Part shown: positions 7,836 through 16,326 of the stretch, one piece after another
Position numbering within the stretch: the first letter of the stretch is position 1
Layout of the letters: each line of letters starts with the position of its first letter
NCBI GenBank assembly: GCA_963754265.1
Contig: CAVWFB010000017.1
Coordinates: forward strand, 62,001-126,000
DNA from: AC-32 sp963754265
GTDB lineage: Bacteria > Actinomycetota > Thermoleophilia > Gaiellales > Gaiellaceae
Length of the DNA: 64,000 bases
Reading direction: 5' to 3'
Position numbers and translations under genes: made by a program
Notes under the pieces: generated by a model
What the model saw: only the letters and a program-made list of their open reading frames with translations
What the model was told of the DNA's origin: nothing
The model's database searches: none

Positions 7836-8537
7836 CTAGCGCGATTCGCTTGCTTCCGGGCTGGGGGTGAATAGCTTCCAGTGCCCTTCGGAGATGACCT
7901 CGACGGTGCCGTCGGTCACTTTGATGGCGGTCTGATCGTCGATCGCATACGCCAAACCCGGGATTCCGGCCGCCCACCGTTCTGCGTCGGCCATGGTGTT
8001 CTCCGGCAGGTCCTCGTGATCCACGTGCGGGAAGATCGAAAAGTCAACGAGTCCCAGCGTTCTGTCGGCACCTGTGGGCGGCTTCCAGCCGACAAAGTCC
8101 TCCCCGATCCTGGGGGTCATCACCATGCTCCCGGCGCTCAGTCCCACCCAGACCGTGCCGTCGAGCAACGGCAAGAGGTCCGCCAGCCCGGACTGCCGCA
8201 TCCAGTGGCACAGATACAAGGCATCGCCGCCTGAGACCAGCAGGACGTCGGTCTCCTGTACCAGGGGAACCCAACGTTGCTCGTCGATGGTGGGCAGCGC
8301 GGTCAGCTCCAGCACTCCCAGGGACTTCCAGCCCAGCTCGCACATGGGTTCGGCAGATCGTCCGGTGATGAACCGCCATGCCCCCGCGCAGGCCATGCGG
8401 GGCCCGTACACCGACCCGTGCATCGCGGTGGGAATGCAGAGGGCACTGGACTCGCTGATCGGCTTGCCCAGAAGGTCGACCAGTGTCTCGCGGATGCTCG
8501 CGTTCTTGATGCCGGCGGACGTGAGAAGAAGCTTCAT
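7836..8537 (-). CDS. Peptidase E-like (S51) / type 1 glutamine-amidotransferase-like protein
   Basis: The 233-residue product matches the S51 dipeptidase/cyanophycinase group. The nucleophile elbow is clear (VGLSAGSMVM, serine between residues 120 and 135), preceded by VLLVSGGDALYLCHWMR, the family's glycine-rich loop. The N-terminus MKLLLTSAGIKNASI and the ending DDQTAIKVTDGTVEVIS also fit. S51 enzymes cleave Asp-X dipeptides; here the residue that selects aspartate cannot be assigned. It stands alone on the minus strand. Confidence 0.8.
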   Translation of the reverse strand: MKLLLTSAGIKNASIRETLVDLLGKPISESSALCIPTAMHGSVYGPRMACAGAWRFITGRSAEPMCELGWKSLGVLELTALPTIDEQRWVPLVQETDVLLVSGGDALYLCHWMRQSGLADLLPLLDGTVWVGLSAGSMVMTPRIGEDFVGWKPPTGADRTLGLVDFSIFPHVDHEDLPENTMADAERWAAGIPGLAYAIDDQTAIKVTDGTVEVISEGHWKLFTPSPEASESR

Positions 8538-8723
8538 ACTGCCTCCCCGAGTCAGTACTGCAGACGAGAACGTTCTACGACTTACGGATCCGTACGCGGT
8601 ACAGACCGGTAGACCACCCGAAACTCATCGGGTCGGGCCAGATCCAGCCTCACGTCCTCAGGGAACATTCCGGAACGCTGGCGCACCGGTGCGTCATTTC
8701 GTCTGGCCGTCGGGGTGGCAGGG

Positions 8724-9325
8724 TCAGCGTCGGCCGCCGAACTCCCAGTCGTGGATCTCGATACTCGGGAAGGCCGTGAGTCCCGCTCGCCCCTGATCGA
8801 GGAGTGTGTCGACCGCTTGCCTATCCCGGGCTTGGACGAGCCAGGGCGAGGCCGACCAGTGCGGCGTCGTCCAGAGTCCTCAGCGCGCCATAGACGATCA
8901 GTTGCTTGCGCAACTCTGTCGAGAGGCTCTCCCGTGGCACCGGCCGGACTCTCGCTGCGGTCTCGGGACTGCCATGCGTATGGGCGATGATCAGGAACCT
9001 CGGCTCGTCGGCTGCGCCCGGGAACTCCCACATCGTGCGCCCGAGCAGATTCTCGAAGCCCCAGACCGAGTGCTCCGCGTAGACGCCGGCGCGGTTGTTC
9101 GGTTCGCGTGCGACAAACTCATGCAGCCGCATCCACGCTCGGCAGTCCGACGACGTGAAGGCTGCCGGTCACCGTCTCGCGATCAGGGCCGAACGTCGGC
9201 CCGCGGGCAATCATCGACGCCGCGAATCGATCCATATACGACCAGTGCTCCTCGAGCAGCTCGTCATCATCTCGAAGCGCTTCCGTTCCGGGCGCGTCGC
9301 GGCTGTACACGAAGAAGTCCAACAC
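8724..9325 (-). pseudogene. YCII-domain protein broken by two frameshifts
   Basis: Three successive minus-strand frames together give a two-module YCII-like protein. The first (from GTG 9325) reads DFFVYSRDAPG and HWSYMDRFAASMIARGPTF. The second reads EPNNRAGVYAEHSVWGFENL and RTMWEFPGA. The third reads VQARDRQAVDTLLDQGRAG and SIEIHDWEFGGRR, then stop. The breaks are near 9125 (one base missing) and near 8830. In intact relatives these segments run on continuously. Either the gene is dead or two indel errors occurred. YCII proteins bind small dicarbonyl-type ligands; the role here is unknown. Confidence 0.65.
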
Positions 9326-9482
9326 GCGCCGAAGCCTAGGGTCCCGCCACGCTGGCCCATCCACGCACGATGACCCGGCGATACTGGTGATGGTGCGACG
9401 TATGACTCGGCTGAGCTTGACGGTGTCCCGGCCTCCCATTCTGTGTCATGAGCGGACGGCTCAGCGCCCGAGTCGTGCCACG

Positions 9483-9611
9483 GTGCTGAGCGTCATCGCA
9501 GCCTCCGGTGATCAAGCGATCGCGCTCGTCATCCTGGGGTCAATCGTGATTCCCGTAGCGGCCCTTGCGTGGCTCTGCTGGTTCTTCTGGAAGCACCGTC
9601 ACGACGACTAG
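9483..9611 (+). CDS. Small single-pass membrane protein
   Basis: Reading from GTG 9483 gives 42 residues: a short polar N-terminus, one long hydrophobic segment (AIALVILGSIVIPVAALAWL) and a basic-acidic tail ending KHRHDD. This is the shape of small actinobacterial membrane proteins of unknown role. Its 3' end overlaps the open but doubtful C-terminal extension of the minus-strand gene at 9540, so both cannot be complete. The frame is open upstream to 9387, without hydrophobic character. Confidence 0.4.
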   Translation: MLSVIAASGDQAIALVILGSIVIPVAALAWLCWFFWKHRHDD

Positions 9612-10379
9612 CCCTGGAGGCGACGTCCGCCGTCCGCTTCGAGCTCGGTTGACCGGTGGCGCCCATCCACCCACGCGGGGCTGACTGCGTCGGTGCCTGG
9701 TCAGACGACCCCCGGTGTCGGCTATCCGGGAACGATGCAATCGACGAAGCCCGGGAACGAGTTGCGGCACCCGGCGACGATATCCGGGGTACGCGTCGGG
9801 GAAGGTCGCGAGCATGAGCCGTTCCTCCATATGGATCCTGATCTCGATGAAAACGAGACCGAGAGGCACCATCACCAGCCAGTGCCCGAATCCGACCAGA
9901 AGGACGGTGCCGAGCAACATCCCGAGCAGGCCCGTGTAGATCGGATGGCGCGTGACGCCATACGGACCGTCGGTACGAAGCTGGTGCTGGGCCTTGACCA
10001 TGGGCGAAGAGCTCCACATGGTGCCCAGCGCGACGCGGGCCCAGAGCGTGAAGACGGTCGAGCAGATCAGAAAGGCCAAGCCGAGGACCCGGACCCAGGG
10101 TGTCCCGACCGCCAGCAGATGCCAGTCTGACCCGGGAAGGACCCTGAGGATCGCCCACGCGAGTGCCACCACGACGACGGTGGTCGACGCGTTCGGCCCG
10201 AGGTGCGGCCTGGTCCCCGCCCGCGGCCCTCGAAAGGCGTTGTACAGCGCTCCTGCGACCCAGGCGAGCACTACCACTCCCCAGCAGCCCGCAACGCCCA
10301 CAACCACGAGCGTGTGAACCTGGGAGCTCGTCACGTGATTCACGATAGCCGTCGGCACGATCGGTAAGCCGCGGCGCAA
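9540..10379 (-). CDS. Isoprenylcysteine carboxyl methyltransferase (ICMT)/PEMT-like membrane protein
   Basis: Five or so hydrophobic segments precede the ICMT/PEMT signature LRTDGPYGVTRHPIYTGLLG, followed by a further membrane pair, the EERLM motif and the terminal DAYPGYRRRVPQLVPGL. In bacteria this family methylates lipids or small isoprenoid substrates with S-adenosylmethionine. Relatives normally end shortly after the VPQLVPG segment, at about position 9725. The remaining 60 codons to 9540 are Arg/Pro-rich, lack similarity and overlap the gene at 9483. One base shift near 9728 would give an immediate TAG, so the true end is probably 9720-9730. Confidence 0.75.
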   Translation of the reverse strand: MRRGLPIVPTAIVNHVTSSQVHTLVVVGVAGCWGVVVLAWVAGALYNAFRGPRAGTRPHLGPNASTTVVVVALAWAILRVLPGSDWHLLAVGTPWVRVLGLAFLICSTVFTLWARVALGTMWSSSPMVKAQHQLRTDGPYGVTRHPIYTGLLGMLLGTVLLVGFGHWLVMVPLGLVFIEIRIHMEERLMLATFPDAYPGYRRRVPQLVPGLRRLHRSRIADTGGRLTRHRRSQPRVGGWAPPVNRARSGRRTSPPGLVVVTVLPEEPAEPRKGRYGNHD

Positions 10380-10397
10380 TCCGCCGGTTCGGACGGG

Positions 10398-11429
10398 CTA
10401 CGTCGTCGTCAGCGCCGCAGGCCGTTCGGCCCGGCGGTACTCGACCTCGTAGCCCAGCCGTCGCGGGATCGCGAGCAGCGCCTCGAGGTCGAGGTCGATC
10501 CGGGCGCCTGCCTTCTGGGTGACCTCGTCCTCGATCGGCAGGTCGAAGTCGTCGGCCCCGTAGTCCAGAGCGCGGAACGCGTCTTCGTTCAGCGTCAGCA
10601 CCGAGGTGCGGATGTGCTTGACGTTGTCGAGGAAGATCCGGCTCAGGGCGATGTGGCGCCAGTACTCCCGTGGGGCGATCTCGCGGCCGCCGAACGCCGT
10701 GCCGTACGGCTTGTACGTCCAGCAGAGGAACGAGAACAGGCCGCCGACCTCGTCCTGGAAATCGCGTGTGCGCTGCAGGTGCTCGAGCCGCTCGTCAAGG
10801 GTCTCGTCGAAGCCGATCACCATCGTCGCCGTCGTCTGCAGGCCGGCCTCGACGATCGCGCGCTGGGCCTCGAAGTAGTCGGCGACGGTGTACTTCCACT
10901 TCGCGTGTCGCGAGCGGAAGTCCTCGGTGAGGATCTCGCTGCCGCCGCCGGTGATCCAGTGCACGCCCGCGTCGCGCAGCCGCGCGGCCGCGTCCGCGTA
11001 GGAGAGCCTGGCGCGGTCGGCCAGGAACACGAACTCCGCGATCGTCAGCGCATAGAACTCGACGCGGTCGCCGTAGCGCGCGCGCACCGCTGCAAACAGG
11101 TCGCAGTAGAAGTCGAGCGGCAGGCGCGGGTTGAAGCCGCCGTTGAAGGCCACGAGGTCGCCGCCGACCTCGACCAGCTCGTCGATCTTCGCGAAGACCT
11201 CCTCGCGCGAGAGCACGTAGCCGCCCTCCTGGTTGGGGAGCACGTAGAACGCGCAGTAGTCGCACTGGGCGACACAGACGTTCGTGTAGTTGACGATCCG
11301 CATGACCATGTAGGTCGCGCGGTTCGGCTCGTGGTAGCGGCCCCGCACGTCCTGCGCGAGCCGCTTCAGCTCCTCGTCGGAGGCGCTCTCCCAGAGCCCC
11401 CGCGCCTCGTCCACCGAGATCCGACTCAT
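10398..11429 (-). CDS. Radical SAM protein of the MqnC/CofH family
   Basis: The 343-residue product is a radical SAM enzyme with the CX3CX2C cluster motif (C52, C56, C59 in NYTNVCVAQCDYCAFY), a GGFNPRLPLDFY stretch where MqnC and CofH bind their substrates, and the barrel segments GVHWITGGGSEIL and MVIGFDETLDERLEHL. MqnC (dehypoxanthinyl futalosine cyclase, menaquinone pathway) and CofH (F420 precursor) are its closest recognisable relatives. No other mqn or cof genes are in view. It starts by a 4-nt ATGA overlap with the radical SAM gene at 11426, so the two proteins are probably made together and may act in series. Confidence 0.75.
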   Translation of the reverse strand: MSRISVDEARGLWESASDEELKRLAQDVRGRYHEPNRATYMVMRIVNYTNVCVAQCDYCAFYVLPNQEGGYVLSREEVFAKIDELVEVGGDLVAFNGGFNPRLPLDFYCDLFAAVRARYGDRVEFYALTIAEFVFLADRARLSYADAAARLRDAGVHWITGGGSEILTEDFRSRHAKWKYTVADYFEAQRAIVEAGLQTTATMVIGFDETLDERLEHLQRTRDFQDEVGGLFSFLCWTYKPYGTAFGGREIAPREYWRHIALSRIFLDNVKHIRTSVLTLNEDAFRALDYGADDFDLPIEDEVTQKAGARIDLDLEALLAIPRRLGYEVEYRRAERPAALTTT

Positions 11430-12730
11430 CCGAGCACGTCCATGAACGAGCTCACCGAGAACACCGCCCGACCGGCGCCGGCCTCGCCGTAGCCGGGAGG
11501 CGGCCCGAGTCCGTGCCGCTCGAGCGCGTCCCGGTAGGCCCCCAGCAGCCGCACGTGGTACTCGAGGGGCGCGCCGTCGGGGTTGTCGCGCCCCAGAGGC
11601 GTCGTCGGCTCGGGGCACCACGTCGTGAAGCGCGGCGTGACGCCGTGGCTCATGAAGTAGTCGAGGCCCTCGGTCGTCGACGTGATCGCCTCGTCGATCG
11701 TCTCGAAGCCGAACGGCCGGGCCAGCTCGACCCCGGCGACGAAGTTCGGGATCACGTTGCGCGGGCCGAAGATCTCCGCCGCGTCGAGGATCCGGCGGTG
11801 CCACTCCTCGCGGCCGACGTAGCGCTCCTTGCCGGGCGAGATGAGCGAGAAGAGACGCTTGTCCCAGACCTCGTAGTTCGGGTGGTAGATCGAGATCCCA
11901 TAGTCCTTGAACCGCTGCGCGTCCTCACGCGGCAAGGCCTGCGCGACGACCTTGCCGATCCAGCGGCCGGGGAATCGCTCCTCGATCGCCTGCGCGTAGC
12001 GCCCGTAGAAGTCGGCTTCGGCGAGCCCTTCGACCGTGCTCGTGACCGAGCCGCCCGTGAGCGTGTAGGCGTGGCTCGTGCCCTCGTCGTAGCGATCGAT
12101 CAGCTCGAGCGCCTCGAGCACGTCCTCGACGGGCTTCACGCCGGTATACGGCCGGCCGGCCTTGCGGTGCTGGCGCCAGTTGTGGTTGATGTCGCAGAAG
12201 CCGCACTCCTCGTGCGCGCCGAAGTACTGGCAGAGACGCAGCACGGTCAGGTAGATCAGGTACCCCCACTCGATCGTCGGCGCGGTCTCCATCACCGTCT
12301 TGCCGTTGGCGAGGGTGTGTCGGTAGTACTCGGGCATCGGCGGCAGGCTCACGTCCGCCAGCCCGCGGCCCTCGAGCGAGAGGCGAAGCTCGCCGTCCTC
12401 GCGGCTGATGCGGTAGGGCGAGTCCGGGTTCACGCGGACAGAGACGATCGTCCGACGCAGCGCGAGGGGGCCGCCGGTCAGCGCGATCTCCTCCGGCGGG
12501 CGTTGCGTGGCCGCGGCCCCGAGCTCGGTGAGCGGCTTCTGGTCGAACGAGAAGATGAAATACGACTTCGGCTTGACGGCGCCGTCGAGGTTGTCCGTGA
12601 GCGCCGCTTCGTCGAACGCGATCCCCGTGCGGAGCAGGTCTTCCTTCAGCACCGCCTCGGGAGGGATCCCCGGGTAGCGCTCCGCAAGGTCCTCGAGCAG
12701 GCCGGTACGCGTGCCGACGGTTGCGCTCAC
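11426..12730 (-). CDS. Radical SAM protein with a CX8CX2C cluster motif, unknown product
   Basis: The 434-residue product has a TIM-barrel radical SAM body (HAYTLTGGSVTSTVEGL with the glycine-rich SAM loop, IYHPNYEVWDKRLF, NVIPNFVAGVELARPF, TTWCPEPTTPLG), but the cluster-binding cysteines are spaced C167-X8-C176-X2-C179 (LCQYFGAHEECGFC) instead of CX3CX2C. It resembles the BioB/HydE/MqnE side of the superfamily, with an unfamiliar 150-residue N-terminal region. GTG 12730 begins it, and its stop overlaps the start of the MqnC/CofH-like gene. The pairing suggests a two-step radical pathway. The reaction is unknown. Confidence 0.75.
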   Translation of the reverse strand: MSATVGTRTGLLEDLAERYPGIPPEAVLKEDLLRTGIAFDEAALTDNLDGAVKPKSYFIFSFDQKPLTELGAAATQRPPEEIALTGGPLALRRTIVSVRVNPDSPYRISREDGELRLSLEGRGLADVSLPPMPEYYRHTLANGKTVMETAPTIEWGYLIYLTVLRLCQYFGAHEECGFCDINHNWRQHRKAGRPYTGVKPVEDVLEALELIDRYDEGTSHAYTLTGGSVTSTVEGLAEADFYGRYAQAIEERFPGRWIGKVVAQALPREDAQRFKDYGISIYHPNYEVWDKRLFSLISPGKERYVGREEWHRRILDAAEIFGPRNVIPNFVAGVELARPFGFETIDEAITSTTEGLDYFMSHGVTPRFTTWCPEPTTPLGRDNPDGAPLEYHVRLLGAYRDALERHGLGPPPGYGEAGAGRAVFSVSSFMDVLG

Positions 12731-12841
12731 GCCCTGGAACCTATCTCTCGGGAGACCGGCACGGAGGGACAGTCTTTACGAAAAATTGATCGTCAACCGT
12801 TGGACTTCCGTTCGGGCCTTCCGCTACCGTGGCCCGGGGTC

Positions 12842-14584
12842 GTGCTCCGTCGAGTCCTCATCGGAGCCCTGCTGACAGTCATCGCCACCGCCTTCGCGGC
12901 GCCGGCGCTCGCGGTCACGCAGGTGCTGATGCCGAACGTGAGCTACACGCGTACGGTGCAGTTCACCGCGCACGGTCCCGTCGTCCTGCACGTGATCACG
13001 GCACCGCGGCCCGGCGGGCTGTACCAGCTCAAGCCGCTCCTCTCGAACGGGTCGATCGTGGGAACGGAGCGCGTGACCTCGATGCAGAAGGACATCTCCG
13101 ACTCGGCCACGGTCGCGGGTGTGAACGGCGACCTCTTCAACTTCAACGACGGCCATCCGAGCGGGATGCTGATGCAGGGCGGCGTGCTGCAGAGCCCTCC
13201 GTACCGCTTCCGCTCGAGCATCGGGATCTCCTCGAGCGGTGGCCTGTCCGTCGGCCGCGTCGCGTTCTTCGGCTACTGGCAGGGGCTGGGGCAGCGCCGC
13301 CCGCTCACGGGCCTGAACCAGCCTCCTCGCGGCGACGGCACTTCGCTCTTCACGCCGGCCTGGGGCCCGTCGACCCCGAAGCTCGCCGGCGCGGTCGAGA
13401 CGGTCATCCGCCCGTTCCCGGCGGCCGTCCCCGGCCAGGACCTGAGCGGCACGGTCACGGTTCAGACCACGGGAGGCGGGACGCCGATCCCGCGTGACGG
13501 AGCGGTGCTCGTGGCCCACGGCTCGCAGGCGGCGAAGCTCCAGGTGGAGGCGCCGCCCCCGACGAACGTCGCCGCGCGGCTGATCCTTGCGCCCGACTGG
13601 CCCTCGACCGGGATCACCGACGCGCTCGGAGGCGGCCCTGTGATCGTCCGGAACGGCAAGGCCGTCTGGACGGCCGGGGAGGACTTCCTGCCCACTCAGC
13701 TCGGGCCGCGCAACCCGCGCACGGCCGTCGGGCAGCGCCGCGACGGGAAGATCGTGCTGCTCGCCACCGACGGGAGGAGGCGCGGCTACAGCGTCGGCAT
13801 GACCAACTGGGAGCTGGCCCAGGCGATGGTCCGCCTCGGCGTCGTCACCGGGTCCGCGCTGGACGCCGGCGGCTCGACCACGATGGCCTTCGACGGGAAG
13901 CTGCTGAACCGCCCCTCCGATCCGGGCGGCGAGCGCTCGGTCGCGGAGAGCCTCTCCGTGCTCTACACGGGCGTGTACGCGCCCTCCCCGGCGCTGCCGG
14001 TCGTCTCGCCGAACGGCGACGGGATCGCGGAACGGCAGCAGCTGGCCTACAAGCTCGTGCGCCCCTCCTCGGTCACGACGAGCCTGGTCGGCCCCGGCGG
14101 GGCGACCGCTCTCACGGAAACCGCCGACCGGCAAGCCGGCGTGTACAAGGCCTCATGGCCTAGCGCTGCCAACAGGCGCGCCCAGAACGAGCCGCTCGGG
14201 CGCTGGCGCTGGGTCGTCAGCGCGGTCGACGACCAGGGCCGCAAGTCCTCGGTCGAGCGCTCGTTCTGGCTGAACGACACCCTCGGCTACATGCGCGTTG
14301 CTCCGAGGGCGGTGAGGCTGCGCTCGCGGGCACGCAACGTCGTGGCCGCACGGTTCAAGCTCGCCTACAAGGCACGGGTCACGCCGACGATCTGGACGAC
14401 GAGCGGTGTGCTCGTCCGCAAGCTGCCCGCGAAGACGCTCGGTGCCGGCACGCGCACGATCGCCTGGAACGGGCGCTTCTCCAACGGCCGCCTGGTCTAC
14501 CGCGGGGGCTACGTCTTCAAGGTCTTCGCGCAGAACGCGTACGGACCGGTCGACCTCGCCCAGCCGTTCAGCGTCCGCCGCTGA
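12842..14584 (+). CDS. Secreted phosphodiester glycosidase (NAGPA-like) with C-terminal FlgD-Ig-like domains
   Basis: GTG 12842 is chosen because it starts a signal peptide (RRVLIGALLTVIATAFAAPALA). The middle, about residues 60-400, is a phosphodiester glycosidase (NAGPA) domain: VNGDLFNFNDGHPSGMLM, ALGGGPVIVRNGK, NPRTAVGQRRDGKIVLLATD and GSALDAGGSTTMAFDGK carry the family's conserved positions. This family hydrolyses GlcNAc-phosphodiester bonds, for example in wall or surface polymers. From about 400 the protein has VVSPNGDGIAERQQLAYKL and a FlgD-like Ig module (AGTRTIAWNGRFSNGRLVYR) near the end. It opens the first glycan block. A TACCGT box 11 nt upstream may be the promoter. Confidence 0.85.
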   Translation: MLRRVLIGALLTVIATAFAAPALAVTQVLMPNVSYTRTVQFTAHGPVVLHVITAPRPGGLYQLKPLLSNGSIVGTERVTSMQKDISDSATVAGVNGDLFNFNDGHPSGMLMQGGVLQSPPYRFRSSIGISSSGGLSVGRVAFFGYWQGLGQRRPLTGLNQPPRGDGTSLFTPAWGPSTPKLAGAVETVIRPFPAAVPGQDLSGTVTVQTTGGGTPIPRDGAVLVAHGSQAAKLQVEAPPPTNVAARLILAPDWPSTGITDALGGGPVIVRNGKAVWTAGEDFLPTQLGPRNPRTAVGQRRDGKIVLLATDGRRRGYSVGMTNWELAQAMVRLGVVTGSALDAGGSTTMAFDGKLLNRPSDPGGERSVAESLSVLYTGVYAPSPALPVVSPNGDGIAERQQLAYKLVRPSSVTTSLVGPGGATALTETADRQAGVYKASWPSAANRRAQNEPLGRWRWVVSAVDDQGRKSSVERSFWLNDTLGYMRVAPRAVRLRSRARNVVAARFKLAYKARVTPTIWTTSGVLVRKLPAKTLGAGTRTIAWNGRFSNGRLVYRGGYVFKVFAQNAYGPVDLAQPFSVRR

Positions 14585-14588
14585 TCTC

Positions 14589-14594
14589 TAGACT
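14589..14594 (+). promoter_or_regulatory. -10 box TAGACT, 6 nt before the start codon
   Basis: First of six identical TAGACT hexamers placed 6-9 nt before a start codon in this window. It lies just after the stop of the phosphodiester glycosidase gene. A leaderless start is inferred. Confidence 0.5.
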
Positions 14595-14600
14595 CGCGCG

Positions 14601-15251
14601 GTGCTCGCGTCGATCTCGGGCTCCGTCACCTCGTTCGTCGGCAACCACGGGGTCTACGCGGTCTTCGCGCTGATGGCGCTCGACGCGGTCTTCCCGGCCG
14701 CGAGCGAGCTGGTGATGCTCTACGCGGGCGCGCTCGCCTCCGGGGCATTTCCCTCGCAGCACGTCGTCCTCTTCGGCCACCACATCACCGATCCGGGCTG
14801 GGCGTACGTGACCATGGCGCTGGCCGGCACGCTCGGCTACGTCGTCGGCGCGATCATCGGCTGGATGATCGGCCGCTACGGCGGGCGCCCGTTCGTCGAG
14901 CGGCACGGGCGGCTGCTGCATCTGGGCCCGGACCGGCTCGAGCGCGCCGAGCGCTGGTTCGATCGCCACGACGACATGGCCGTCCTGTTCGGGCGCGTCA
15001 TCCCCGTCATCCGCTCGTTCATCTCGATTCCGGCGGGCCTCTTCCGCATGCCGCTCGGCCGCTACACGTTGCTGACCATCCCCGGCTCGGCCGTCTGGGC
15101 CTTCGGGATCGCCGGGATCGGGTGGGCGCTGGGCAGCCACTACGAGCGGTTCCACCGCGCTTTCGACATCGCACTGGTGGCAGGAGCCGTGCTCCTCGTG
15201 CTGTACCTGGTACTGCGCCGACGCTCATCTAGACTCAAGCCCAGTGGCTAG
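14601..15251 (+). CDS. DedA family membrane protein
   Basis: The 216-residue product has the DedA/SNARE-associated fold, whose members carry undecaprenyl phosphate or other lipids across the membrane. Conserved features visible are the re-entrant acidic loop DAVFPAASELVMLYAG, the glycine-rich GTLGYVVGAIIGWMIGRYGG, and the arginine motif GRVIPVIRSFISIPAGLFRM, followed by two further membrane segments and a basic tail RRRSSRL. The start is GTG 14601 with a TAGACT box upstream and no ribosome binding site. Flanked by glycan genes, a role in recycling the polyprenyl carrier is plausible but inferred. Confidence 0.9.
   Translation: MLASISGSVTSFVGNHGVYAVFALMALDAVFPAASELVMLYAGALASGAFPSQHVVLFGHHITDPGWAYVTMALAGTLGYVVGAIIGWMIGRYGGRPFVERHGRLLHLGPDRLERAERWFDRHDDMAVLFGRVIPVIRSFISIPAGLFRMPLGRYTLLTIPGSAVWAFGIAGIGWALGSHYERFHRAFDIALVAGAVLLVLYLVLRRRSSRLKPSG
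15230..15235 (+). promoter_or_regulatory. -10 box TAGACT, 8 nt before the start codon
   Basis: TAGACT inside the last codons of the DedA gene, ending 8 nt before GTG 15244. It suggests an internal promoter giving a leaderless aminotransferase transcript. Confidence 0.45.
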
Positions 15252-16326
15252 CACCCCACTCGTAGACGTCAAAGCCCAGTACGAGCGCCTCATTCCCGCG
15301 ATCCAGGAGCGGATCGCGGAGGTGCTCGACTCCGGCGTGTTCATCCTGGGACCGAACGTCAAGGCGTTCGAGCAGGAGGCGGCGTCGTACCTGGGCGTGC
15401 CGAGGACGGTCGGGGTCGCGAACGGAACGGATGCGCTCGTGCTCGCGCTCGACGCGCTCGAGGTCGGCCCGGGCGACGAGGTGATCTGTCCCGCCTTCAC
15501 GTTCTACGCGACCGCCGAGTCGATCGCGAGACGCGGCGCGACTCCGGTCTTCGCCGACATCGACCCGGTCACGCTCAATCTCGATCCCGAGGACGTGGCC
15601 GCGAAGGTCACGGACCGGACGCGCGCGCTGATGCCGGTGCACCTCTTCGGACGGGTGATGCCGCTGGACGAGCTGGCCAAGCTCGAGATCCCGATCGTCG
15701 AGGACGCGGCCCAGGCGTTCGGCGCCGAAGGGGTCGCGACCACCGGGGCGCTGTCGACCTTCAGCTTCTTCCCGACCAAGAACCTGTTCGCGCTCGGCGA
15801 CGGTGGGCTCGTGGCGGCGACCGACGACGCTCTGGCCGACCGGGTCGAGCTCCTCCGCTTCCACGGTTCTCGCCAGAAGGTCGAGTTCGAGGCCGTGGGC
15901 TACAACTCGCGCCTCGACGAGCTCCAGGCCGCCGTGCTGCGCCTCTTCCTCGGGGAGCTCGACGGCTGGAACCGCGCCCGGCGTGAGGCCGCGGCCCGCT
16001 ACGAGGAGCTCGGGCTCGGCGAGCTCTGCGAGCTTCCGGTCGACGAGGGCGGCCACGTCTACCACATGTACGTCGTGCGCTCGACCGAGCGCGACCGGCT
16101 GCGAGAGGCGCTCGCGGCCGCCGAGATCGGCCACGCCTCGTACTACGTCACGCCGCTCCATCTCCAGCCCGCGCTGCGCTACCTCGGCCAGAAGGAGGGC
16201 TCCCTGCCCGAGACCGAGAAGGCGGCGGCGGAGAACCTGGCGCTCCCGATGTGGGCCGGGATCCCCGCCGAGGTGCAGGAGCGGGTGGTGGCGGTGATCC
16301 GCGAGGCCGCCGCGGTGCGCGCGTGA
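15244..16326 (+). CDS. DegT/DnrJ/EryC1/StrS family sugar aminotransferase
   Basis: The 360-residue product is a PLP aminotransferase of nucleotide-sugar pathways. The cofactor lysine is K179 in FSFFPTKNLFALGDGG; the Asp-Ala segment EDAAQAFGAE and the NGTDALVLAL phosphate-binding stretch are in place. This family converts keto-sugars made by 4,6-dehydratases into amino sugars. The immediate downstream gene is such a dehydratase, overlapping by 4 nt (GTGA), so the two probably act in sequence to make a UDP- or other NDP-linked amino-deoxysugar for the envelope polymer. GTG 15244 is chosen by the TAGACT box and the overlap with the DedA end. Confidence 0.9.
   Translation: MASTPLVDVKAQYERLIPAIQERIAEVLDSGVFILGPNVKAFEQEAASYLGVPRTVGVANGTDALVLALDALEVGPGDEVICPAFTFYATAESIARRGATPVFADIDPVTLNLDPEDVAAKVTDRTRALMPVHLFGRVMPLDELAKLEIPIVEDAAQAFGAEGVATTGALSTFSFFPTKNLFALGDGGLVAATDDALADRVELLRFHGSRQKVEFEAVGYNSRLDELQAAVLRLFLGELDGWNRARREAAARYEELGLGELCELPVDEGGHVYHMYVVRSTERDRLREALAAAEIGHASYYVTPLHLQPALRYLGQKEGSLPETEKAAAENLALPMWAGIPAEVQERVVAVIREAAAVRA

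Noticed and set aside
8538..8723. Possible C-terminal gene fragment reading VRLDLARPDEFRVVYRSV on the minus strand
   Set aside because: I could not match it to a family and the surrounding frame has no support; left as unexplained sequence next to the broken YCII gene.
11513..12841. Plus-strand extension upstream of the phosphodiester glycosidase
   Set aside because: The frame is open but runs antisense to the radical SAM gene; the signal peptide at 12842 marks the real start.
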